Assembly: GCA_021545665.1 (NCBI GenBank)
Contig: JAJRTX010000232.1
Coordinates: 1-5,127 of the forward strand
Length of the DNA: 5,127 nt
Source: Zetaproteobacteria bacterium
GTDB lineage: Bacteria > Pseudomonadota > Zetaproteobacteria > Mariprofundales > Mariprofundaceae
Reading direction: 5' to 3'
Each line of letters opens with the position of its first letter. Positions within the stretch are counted from its first letter, which is position 1. Positions 1-4,979 of this stretch are shown here, in pieces. Below the pieces are notes generated by a model, which was given only the letters and a program-made list of their open reading frames with translations, made no database searches and was not told where the DNA came from. Both the position numbers and the translations under genes were made by a program.

Positions 1-1
1 A

Positions 2-103
2 TATGGCCGTCGGTGGCATAACCCCGGTTCAAAAACTGGCGTTAGCTGCTTAACCTCTACTTCTAACTTCGGTTATAAATGGGGGGATTACCGAGCCTGT
101 TAA
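2..103 (+). pseudogene. C-terminal fragment of an unidentified protein, cut by the IS5-family element
   Basis: A reading frame open from the left edge (codons from position 2) runs across the insertion-sequence boundary at 92/93 and stops at TAA 101-103, which belongs to the element's terminal repeat. About 30 host-derived residues remain, rich in Gly, Ser, Thr, Trp and Tyr; readable motifs are GRRWHNPGSKTGVS and KWGDYR. This pattern (RW-x-N, G-S-x-x-G-V, ending G-x-x-R) loosely resembles the C-terminus of C-type-lectin or formylglycine-generating-enzyme folds, including variable proteins of diversity-generating retroelements. That resemblance is by eye only. Another frame over the same bases is also open up to a TAA at 51-53. 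The fragment is too short for a firm identification, and I am not certain it was coding. Confidence 0.3.
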
Positions 104-897
104 CACTATTTGATAGTTTCAATGACCAAGGCGAAGTAAATGAAGAAAGAAAAGACGACATTGAGTTTATCAAAGCGAGAAAAGGTTCGTCGAAAACCTT
201 TGAGTCTTCTGAATAACCGTTCAACCTGATTTCGGTTTTTATAAATCTCTGTATCATATTCCCAAGGGTTGTTCCGGTTTGATTTTTGGGGAATTACAGG
301 TAAAAAACCAAGATCCAATGCCAATTGGCGTGTCTCATCACCTTCATATGCCCTGTCCATAATAAGATGAGGAGCGGATATGGGTTGCATGGGGCGTTCT
401 CGCATTAATTTACGCCCTTCAGGGGCATCGTGAGCATTGCCGGAGGAGAGTGAAAAGTTTGCAGCGCAACGACCATTGGCGGCAACAAGGTGAATCTTTA
501 TCGTCTAGCCAGCTCGCGATTCTCCTATGGAGCGGGCCGTTCTTTTAGAACGCCTGTACCATCAGGGCGAATTTTGACGGCTGTACTATCCGGAGAAAGC
601 CCTTCAATCTTAAGCTGAATAGCCTGTTCCTTTTGTAACTCATTAAACACCCGTTCCAGGACGCCTTTCCTGGCCCAGCGGTTCATACGGGTATAGATCG
701 TATGCAGTTGCCATACTTCTTTGGTAAACCGCACCACTTACACCCATGCTCAACCACAAAATGACATTAAGAGCTTGTAGGTTTTTGATGGTTACATTAT
801 CCCGTGGACGAGGCATGACATGGGAGATCCGTTTGAATTGACTATGTGTTAACTGCGTGAATTAATTATACATTATTTGGTTAGTGTTAACAGGCTC
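93..897 (-). mobile_element. IS5-family (IS427-like) insertion sequence, complete but inactivated
   Basis: The element is bounded by perfect 16-bp terminal inverted repeats: 93-108 (GAGCCTGTTAACACTA) and its reverse complement at 882-897. Its 805-bp length and single minus-strand transposase that nearly fills it match IS427-type members of the IS5 family. No target-site duplication is visible: the outer flanks read ACC on the left and TAG on the right. Members of this group usually duplicate 2-4 bp around TA, so one flank may have mutated or been rearranged. The transposase gene inside is broken in four places, so the copy cannot move by itself, although its intact ends could still serve a transposase supplied in trans. 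Confidence 0.9.
106..873 (-). pseudogene. IS5-family DDE transposase pseudogene (two stops, two frameshifts)
   Basis: Conceptual translation from ATG at 873 gives an IS427-type transposase. The N-terminal part reads THSQFKRISHVMPRPRDN and then VTIKNLQALNVILW; the middle holds WQLHTIYTRMNRWARKGV and DSTAVKIRPDGTG; the C-terminal half holds MDRAYEGDETRQLALDLGF and YKNRNQVERLFRRLKGF. The DDE triad is recognisable: D of DSTAVK, D of DRAYEGD and E of NQVERLF. Four lesions are visible. There is an in-frame TAA at 864-862, a +1 shift around 745-730, a -1 shift at the A-run 546-543 that restores the original frame, and a TAG at 507-505 where the family has Trp or Leu in the SRGG-(W/L)-TTKIH region. 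The frame then stays open to the stop at 108-106. The -1 step lies where some IS5 relatives use programmed frameshifting, but the other lesions make this a pseudogene. Confidence 0.9.
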
Positions 898-1132
898 TAG
901 TAATATTCTGTTTGGCCAGATCCGGTTTTTTTAATTCTCCATGGAACCAACCGAATAAAAATATCGGGCATCCCAACATTTTATAAAGTTATCATGGCAA
1001 TGCAATCAGAGTCTGTTACAGTGTCTATATCAGGCCATGGACGGCGTTTTCCTATACCATCATGGCCTTATTATTTCTATTAATTCTATTGGAATATTGA
1101 GTTTGAACTAAGCTGCAGGGGCGGGAATTCTC
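898..1132. other. Noncoding leader between the IS element and the adenylate cyclase gene
   Basis: These 235 bases contain no credible reading frame. A seven-T run at 926-932 follows a GC-rich stretch, but no good stem precedes it, so I do not call a terminator. An isolated TATAAA at 982-987 and a TATTAT at 1069-1074 resemble -10 boxes, but neither has a convincing -35 box, so the cyclase promoter is not located. A purine-rich AGGGG at 1117-1121, 11 nt before the ATG at 1133, is a weak ribosome-binding site. Confidence 0.6.
1032..1068. repeat. 8-bp inverted repeat upstream of the adenylate cyclase gene
   Basis: AGGCCATG (1032-1039) and CATGGCCT (1061-1068) are perfect inverted copies separated by 21 bases, about 65 bases before the cyclase start. 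The arms could form a hairpin in the leader RNA or be a two-part operator. No T-run follows closely, so a terminator is unlikely. With one occurrence and no known consensus, function is unknown and chance is possible. Confidence 0.3.
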
Positions 1133-2752
1133 ATGAAAAAATATTTACACTTTTTCTGGCCTTTTGATATCGATTACTCGGAAATGCCCACGTCCAATAT
1201 CTACCGGGAATTATGTGGCATCTGTCTTGCGGCTGTAGTTTGGCCGATATCGGTCGGCACTTTTCTATTTTACTTTGGACTATCCCTAACAACTCATCAA
1301 CAATTTCTGGGAATTACAATGATCTTGCCCGGAGGGGTTGTAGCTCTATTGGTTACTGGCATACTTGTGCTGAAACGAGATTTTCGCCTCATCAGCATAT
1401 ATTTAGACACTCCTCCCGAACACCACAATATTCAGATCGCTTCTGAAGCTCTGATTCAGGCAAGGAATTTTCAGGTGCTTTCCGCCAAACGAATCCTCTT
1501 CTATCAGGCTCCGGCATTTACCCTGACTTTTTCACTGCTAGTACTCATTGCCAACCTCTTTATGGATTTAGAATTAGAGCTGTGGCAATTGATGATTGCC
1601 CTGCTGGTCTCTTTCATGGTCGGTATCGGGCATGCGATATTTGAATACTACGCAATTGCAAACCTCTTGCTTCCAATAATTACCCTGGCCCACAAGCAAT
1701 GTGGAGAACTCTCTCCAGAGCAACAGACTCGCATTATACGGATTGATATGAAACATAAGCTACTGCTTGTCTCCAGCCTTGTTGTATTGCCGCCCATGAT
1801 CATTCTCGGCACTACCATATTGATTGATATTCGCCATGAGCTGATTGCTATCGGATTGAGTGAAATGCTGGATTTTATGCCAAACCTGATCCGCTGGACA
1901 ATCCTGATTGTGATAGTGGGCTATATCATGTCACTACTTATCTTCCTGCGTATGGCTAATGAGGTCAGTGGTTCAGTCAGTGAACTGTCAGATGCTATGC
2001 ATAGAGTGGAAGAGGGCAGGTTGGATATCTCACTACTGGAACGAACAAATGATGAATATGCCGGTATTTTCAGGCGTTTTAACAGGATGGTGAAAGAATT
2101 AATGGAGCGTGAGCGCCTGCGTGATGCATTTGGACGTTATGTAGCCAAAGAACTGGCGGATGATGTCATGCAGAATGGTACCGCACTCGACAGTAAAGAG
2201 GTGCATGCCAGTGTCCTGTTTGCCGACATTCGTGATTTTACTGCCATGTCAGAAAAGATGTCAGCAGCAGAAGTCGTAAGCCTGCTCAATCAATACTTTA
2301 ACACCGTTGAGCCAGCCATCAAAGAGGAAGGGGGTTGGATTAATAAATTTGGCGGGGACAGCCTTCTGGCCGTATTCGGTGTTCTTACACCACAACCAGA
2401 TCATATCGAACACGCAGTGCAAGCCGCATTGAAAATGAGAGATGCACTACATAAATTTAATGTAGAACAGGAAAAAAGTGGCAAACATCTGCTCAGGATA
2501 GGTGTTGGCATCCACTGTGGAAATATGGTGGCCGGCAGTGTGGGCAGCCAGGATCGCATGGAGTTCACTGTGATCGGTGATACTGTCAATATGGCTTCAC
2601 GCATTGAGGGACTAAATAAAAAATGGGGTACGGATATTCTTATCAGTGAGGATGTTGCCAAGACGACCAAACATGCAATTCCTCTGGAGGCCATGCCAGA
2701 AACCCGGGTACATGGTATTTCCAACCCTATTCAGGTATTCGCTATCAAATAG
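1133..2752 (+). CDS. Membrane-bound class III adenylate cyclase with HAMP domain
   Basis: This 539-residue protein should convert ATP to cAMP and pyrophosphate at the cytoplasmic face of the inner membrane. The N-terminal half holds about six hydrophobic segments (roughly residues 28-50, 58-80, 127-146, 150-183, 208-231 and 253-273). A HAMP linker follows (about 272-325; note VEEGRLDI and RFNRMVKEL), then a complete class III catalytic domain (about 355-539). Metal-binding aspartates are D365 in FADIRDFT and D409 in NKFGGDS. The adenine-selecting pair is K405 and T479, the Lys/Thr version typical of class IIIb enzymes. Transition-state residues are N486 and R490 in DTVNMASR. All key residues are present, so activity is expected; adenine rather than guanine specificity is inferred from the Lys/Thr pair. 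No named periplasmic sensor domain is recognisable, so the membrane part itself is probably the sensor. The gene is monocistronic and converges on the HD-GYP gene. Confidence 0.95.
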   Translation: MKKYLHFFWPFDIDYSEMPTSNIYRELCGICLAAVVWPISVGTFLFYFGLSLTTHQQFLGITMILPGGVVALLVTGILVLKRDFRLISIYLDTPPEHHNIQIASEALIQARNFQVLSAKRILFYQAPAFTLTFSLLVLIANLFMDLELELWQLMIALLVSFMVGIGHAIFEYYAIANLLLPIITLAHKQCGELSPEQQTRIIRIDMKHKLLLVSSLVVLPPMIILGTTILIDIRHELIAIGLSEMLDFMPNLIRWTILIVIVGYIMSLLIFLRMANEVSGSVSELSDAMHRVEEGRLDISLLERTNDEYAGIFRRFNRMVKELMERERLRDAFGRYVAKELADDVMQNGTALDSKEVHASVLFADIRDFTAMSEKMSAAEVVSLLNQYFNTVEPAIKEEGGWINKFGGDSLLAVFGVLTPQPDHIEHAVQAALKMRDALHKFNVEQEKSGKHLLRIGVGIHCGNMVAGSVGSQDRMEFTVIGDTVNMASRIEGLNKKWGTDILISEDVAKTTKHAIPLEAMPETRVHGISNPIQVFAIK

Positions 2753-2769
2753 ATTCAGATCAGCATACA

Positions 2770-2789
2770 GCTGTTGAATGTGAAACAGC
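2770..2789. terminator. Possible weak hairpin between convergent genes
   Basis: GCTGTT (2770-2775) and AACAGC (2784-2789) form a 6-bp perfect stem with an 8-base loop in the 47-bp gap between the convergent stop codons at 2752 and 2800. The location suits a bidirectional terminator, but neither strand has a T-run after the stem, so termination here is only a guess. Confidence 0.25.
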
Positions 2790-2799
2790 AACTTCCGAT

Positions 2800-3957
2800 C
2801 TACTCTATAATGATGCCATTCTCTCGCTGGATATTTACAATCTCATCTTTACAGGCAAAAAATGCATCAACAACCATGGGATCAAAGTGTTTACCTCTTT
2901 CATCCTGGATCAGGTCAAGTGCATCCTGCAGAGGCCAGGCTTTTTTATAGGGTCTCTCCTGCACAAGGGCATCAAATACATCTGCAACCGCAACAATTCT
3001 GGCAGGAAATGGAATCTCATCTTCCTTCAACCCCTCTGGATAGCCATTGCCATTCCATTTTTCATGATGATACAGGGCAATTTGCTCACTCATCTGGAGA
3101 ATCTCAGTATCGGAACCGCCGAGTATCGAAGCCCCTTTGCTCGGGTGAGTTTTAATGACTTCCCACTCTTCTGCATCAAGTTTGCCTTTTTTGCTCAGAA
3201 TTGCATCCGGAATGCCCACCTTTCCCACATCATGCATGGCTGATGCATGAAAAATGTTTTCCTGCTCCTCCTCTGAACATCCAAGCTGGCGTGCTATAAC
3301 CTTGGATGAATACCTAATCCTCTGAATATGCTTGAAAGTATCCTGATCTTTATATTCAGCGGCATGCCCTAACCGAATCAACGTTTCCAGATAGGCTTTC
3401 ATTAACGATTCCTGAAGCTGCATACTTACAATAGTTGCAGCAGCAATTGATGAAAATCCCTTGGCAATGCCAATATTGAGCTCTTGAAATATCTTCCCTC
3501 TTGGGTTCAGGATTTCAAATGTACCAATCACACCTTTGATGGGATGGCGCAAAGGAACCGCCAGGATAGCTTCAGTCCTGAATCCAGTCTGCTTATCTAT
3601 GGATGAATTGAATTGGTATGGAATATTATCAGGCAAATTATATGGATCTTTTATATGGAGCATTTCACCCGTCAGTGCCACATAACCTGCAATGCTGCTT
3701 TTACGAAGAGGAATCCTGAAATGGGTATCATGCATGGCGGCAATATCAATTTCATCATTCTGGAGCGACAGGAATTGTAGATAATCACCGTCAATAAGCG
3801 AAATGCTTCCAGCTGATGCATCGAAAATTCGCCTTGCATGCATTAAAACTTTATCAATAAATACCTGATGATTAGTTTCTGTCTCAATATCAAGAGCGGC
3901 ATAAAAAATAAAATTCAGCGTGTCTTTCGCATCTTTTCCTGACATTGACTCAAACAT
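2800..3957 (-). CDS. GAF-HD-GYP cyclic-di-GMP phosphodiesterase
   Basis: This 385-residue soluble protein should hydrolyse cyclic-di-GMP in response to a signal sensed by its GAF domain. The N-terminal GAF domain spans about residues 28-177 (VLMHARRIFDASAGSISLID, AILAVPLRHP, GVIGTFEILN). A helical linker leads to the HD-GYP domain at about 187-370. Metal and catalytic residues are all visible: E201, H210, H242-D243 with K246 in MHDVGKVGIPD, H271, H297-H298 and G305-Y306-P307 in YHHEKWNGNGYPEG, D326 in VAVADVFDAL, and RPY at 335-337. One deviation is TFKH where many members have TGxH. There is no transmembrane segment or signal peptide. I chose the ATG at 3957 because GGGAGGG lies 8 bases upstream; a TTG one codon earlier is possible but too close to it. 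The GAF ligand cannot be predicted. The gene is transcribed towards the cyclase and divergently from the cytochrome gene. Confidence 0.95.
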   Translation of the reverse strand: MFESMSGKDAKDTLNFIFYAALDIETETNHQVFIDKVLMHARRIFDASAGSISLIDGDYLQFLSLQNDEIDIAAMHDTHFRIPLRKSSIAGYVALTGEMLHIKDPYNLPDNIPYQFNSSIDKQTGFRTEAILAVPLRHPIKGVIGTFEILNPRGKIFQELNIGIAKGFSSIAAATIVSMQLQESLMKAYLETLIRLGHAAEYKDQDTFKHIQRIRYSSKVIARQLGCSEEEQENIFHASAMHDVGKVGIPDAILSKKGKLDAEEWEVIKTHPSKGASILGGSDTEILQMSEQIALYHHEKWNGNGYPEGLKEDEIPFPARIVAVADVFDALVQERPYKKAWPLQDALDLIQDERGKHFDPMVVDAFFACKDEIVNIQRENGIIIE

Positions 3958-3965
3958 CAAATATT

Positions 3966-3972
3966 CCCTCCC
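3966..3972 (-). promoter_or_regulatory. Strong ribosome-binding site of the HD-GYP gene
   Basis: On the minus strand the sequence GGGAGGG lies 8 bases before ATG 3957 and 5 bases before TTG 3960, which favours the ATG start. The stretch AGGGAGGGA contains overlapping A-N-GGA motifs, the core recognised by CsrA/RsmA-type translational repressors; such control is inference only. Confidence 0.7.
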
Positions 3973-3990
3973 TAAAGGAATAGAAACTAC

Positions 3991-4018
3991 ATTCTATTGC
4001 ACCACTTATCAATAACAA
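3991..4018 (-). promoter_or_regulatory. Candidate sigma-70 promoter of the HD-GYP gene
   Basis: On the minus strand a -35-like TTGTTA (4018-4013; 4 of 6 consensus bases) is separated by 16 bp from a -10-like TAGAAT (3996-3991; 5 of 6). Transcription would start near 3984 and leave a leader of about 27 bases that includes the ribosome-binding site. The prediction is by eye. Confidence 0.4.
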
Positions 4019-4068
4019 CAACTGAAAATCAGGGGTTCAGGCTATTCCTCTTGAAGTAATCTATATGC

Positions 4069-4106
4069 AAAGAGCCTCTCACCTTGTCTCCATGAGGAAG
4101 CTCTTT
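4069..4106. repeat. Hairpin 1 in the divergent intergenic region
   Basis: AAAGAGC (4069-4075) pairs with GCTCTTT (4100-4106), and CTC (4076-4078) with GAG (4094-4096), leaving a GAA bulge and a 15-base loop. A-rich arm on one side and T-rich on the other is the layout of a bidirectional intrinsic terminator, yet no gene ends here. On the minus strand the loop reads ATGGAGACAAGGTGA, which includes an A-N-GGA motif (ATGGA). Confidence 0.45.
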
Positions 4107-4138
4107 CTCAAAATATAATTTTCTTTAGAGTCAATCAT

Positions 4139-4187
4139 AAAACTCGTGAGTGGCGATTAGCCTCCCTACTCATCCACTCAGAGTTTT
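4139..4187. repeat. Hairpin 2 (13-bp imperfect stem) in the divergent intergenic region
   Basis: AAAACTC (4139-4145) pairs with GAGTTTT (4181-4187) and GAGTGG (4148-4153) with CCACTC (4174-4179), interrupted only by a GT/A internal loop. The 20-base loop (4154-4173) contains CCTCCCTA at 4161-4168, identical to 3967-3974 over the HD-GYP ribosome-binding site. A 13-bp stem is more than expected by chance in a sequence of this size, but its role is unknown. Confidence 0.5.
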
Positions 4188-4215
4188 GCAATTGGCTTTT
4201 TATCGGGCATATCTC

Positions 4216-4244
4216 TAGAAATTTCTGATTTTCCGAAGTATACT
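4216..4244 (+). promoter_or_regulatory. Candidate sigma-70 promoter of the cytochrome c gene
   Basis: TAGAAA (4216-4221; 4 of 6 -35 consensus bases) and TATACT (4239-4244; 5 of 6 -10 bases) are separated by 17 bp. Transcription would begin near 4251, giving a leader of about 36 bases. The -35 box is weak, so an activator may be needed; no clear activator site is visible. Confidence 0.4.
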
Positions 4245-4273
4245 GTGATAGCATGACAACCTAATATTGCACC

Positions 4274-4280
4274 GAGAGGA
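4274..4280 (+). promoter_or_regulatory. Ribosome-binding site of the cytochrome c gene
   Basis: GAGAGGA ends 6 bases before ATG 4287. This selects that ATG over the in-frame ATG at 4299, which would lie too far away; both starts would leave a usable lipoprotein signal. Confidence 0.65.
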
Positions 4281-4286
4281 TTCCCC

Positions 4287-4697
4287 ATGCGCAGTCATAT
4301 GCTTACCAATATTTTTCTACTGATACTGATTATTATAGCTCTTTCAGCTTGCTCTGGTAGTGAGGACAGCGGTAGCAACGGTAAGGCCGACAAAGGAACT
4401 GTTGATATAAGTACCGCTGATCTGAAAGCACTACCCGGCGCACAACTCACCCGCAAAAAATGTGGTTCCTGCCATAATCTTGAGGGTAATTTCAGAAAAA
4501 TTGGCCCGCCATTACAAGGGGTTTTTGGTCGTGCACCAAAAATATCCGGTGTGCCGTATGCCGTATGGGATGAAAAATCTCTGAATGAATGGATTGAAAA
4601 TCCAACAAGGATAAAAGCACGGACAACCATGGCTATTCCAGGCAATAAATCAGATGAAGAAAGAGCCTTGATTATCGAATATTTAAAACGTATATGA
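4287..4697 (+). CDS. Lipoprotein monohaem class I cytochrome c
   Basis: This 136-residue protein should be an electron carrier anchored by lipid on the periplasmic side of a membrane. Residues 1-21 form a signal peptide (short basic start, then NIFLLILIIIAL) ending in the lipobox LSAC, so Cys22 would be lipidated. A flexible Ser/Gly/Asp/Lys linker covers about 23-45. The cytochrome domain (about 46-136) has haem-binding CGSCH at 59-63, a GPPLQGVFGR motif after it, and TTMAIPG with Met115 as the likely sixth iron ligand. The C-terminal helix ends in IEYLKR. Order and spacing match small class I (c2/c550-like) cytochromes. Redox partners cannot be told from the neighbours, as no oxidase or dehydrogenase is in the window. 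Residue 23 is Ser rather than Asp, which under the Lol rule known in enterobacteria would favour outer-membrane sorting; this is inference. The gene stands alone, divergent from the HD-GYP gene. Confidence 0.94.
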   Translation: MRSHMLTNIFLLILIIIALSACSGSEDSGSNGKADKGTVDISTADLKALPGAQLTRKKCGSCHNLEGNFRKIGPPLQGVFGRAPKISGVPYAVWDEKSLNEWIENPTRIKARTTMAIPGNKSDEERALIIEYLKRI

Positions 4698-4719
4698 TTA
4701 AAGATATATTGACATATAA

Positions 4720-4737
4720 AATAATTTTTTAATTATT
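4720..4737 (+). terminator. AT-only hairpin after the cytochrome c gene
   Basis: AATAATT (4720-4726) and AATTATT (4731-4737) form a perfect 7-bp stem around TTTT, 23 bases after the stop codon. It contains no G-C pair and no T-run follows, so it is a poor intrinsic terminator, but no better candidate is seen downstream of the cytochrome gene. Confidence 0.25.
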
Positions 4738-4832
4738 GTGAATACTGTCATCTCAAGCTTTATGCACCACTAATTCAGTAAAACTGCGCTGATTGATGCA
4801 GTTGAAACAGGACAAAGTTAATCAATCACCTT

Positions 4833-4979
4833 TTAAATATTGAGTTGCTTACCGATTAGACATTTCATCCCCTCAATAGGGAAAGGTTTATTGAGTACGA
4901 CTTCATGTTTCATACCAGCTAACAGGCTCTTATCATAACCGGTAGAAAAGATGATCTTTACCTGCGGATTGATTAGGTG
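4833..4979 (-). pseudogene. C-terminal remnant of a response-regulator receiver domain, truncated by an IS3-family element
   Basis: On the minus strand 48 codons ending at TAA 4835-4833 encode the end of a CheY-like receiver domain. VKIIFSTGYDKSL is the fourth strand with the conserved Thr (S-T-G-Y-D), VVLNKPF carries the conserved Lys and the cis-Pro/Phe of the fifth strand, and IEGMKCLIGKQLNI is the last helix. The TGYD and KPF forms are common in receiver domains at the C-termini of hybrid histidine kinases, but a stand-alone regulator is equally possible. The upstream part, including the phospho-accepting Asp, is missing because the frame runs into the IS3-family end at 4980. Whether the rest lies beyond the element, outside the window, is unknown. 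Confidence 0.75.

Larger units (their letters stand above)
3973..4286. other. Divergent intergenic region with two hairpins, no gene seen
   Basis: This stretch between the HD-GYP and cytochrome genes holds a candidate promoter at each end and two imperfect hairpins in the middle (4069-4106 and 4139-4187). No reading frame with a ribosome-binding site and family resemblance is present. The hairpins could belong to a small RNA, a long leader, or a decayed mobile-element end; nothing visible decides between these. Confidence 0.5.

Noticed and set aside
33..53. GCGTTAGCTGCTTAA resembles the end of a tmRNA tag-coding region (A-L-A-A-stop)
   Set aside because: No tRNA-like 3' half, CCA end or pseudoknots are present before the insertion sequence, and the upstream bases do not resemble a tag start. 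A short chance match.
918..932. GC-rich stretch followed by seven T residues, possible terminator
   Set aside because: No stem of useful length can be drawn immediately before the T-run on either strand.
2401..2724. Minus-strand open frame of about 100 codons inside the adenylate cyclase gene
   Set aside because: It is antisense to the catalytic domain with no family resemblance or ribosome-binding site; a shadow of the real gene.
2862..3243. Plus-strand open frames opposite the HD-GYP gene
   Set aside because: They are antisense to conserved HD-GYP motifs and have no recognisable motif of their own.
4092..4118. Eight-codon frame (ATG AGG AAG ... TAA) in hairpin 1, possible leader peptide
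   Set aside because: There is no ribosome-binding site upstream, no known attenuation context, and the frame is too short to support.
4244..4259. TGTGA half-site near the cytochrome promoter, possible CRP site
   Set aside because: The second half (GACAA) does not match TCACA, and the site would overlap the -10 box and start point, so it is not credible as an activator site.
4295..4645. Minus-strand open frame of 116 codons opposite the cytochrome gene
   Set aside because: It is antisense to the haem motif and signal peptide of a clear cytochrome; no supporting motif.
4920..4929. TAACAGGCTC matches the last 10 bp of the IS5-like terminal repeat (888-897)
   Set aside because: It lies inside the in-frame receiver-domain codons for Ser-Leu-Leu, has no partner repeat, and the match does not extend, so it is not a second element end.
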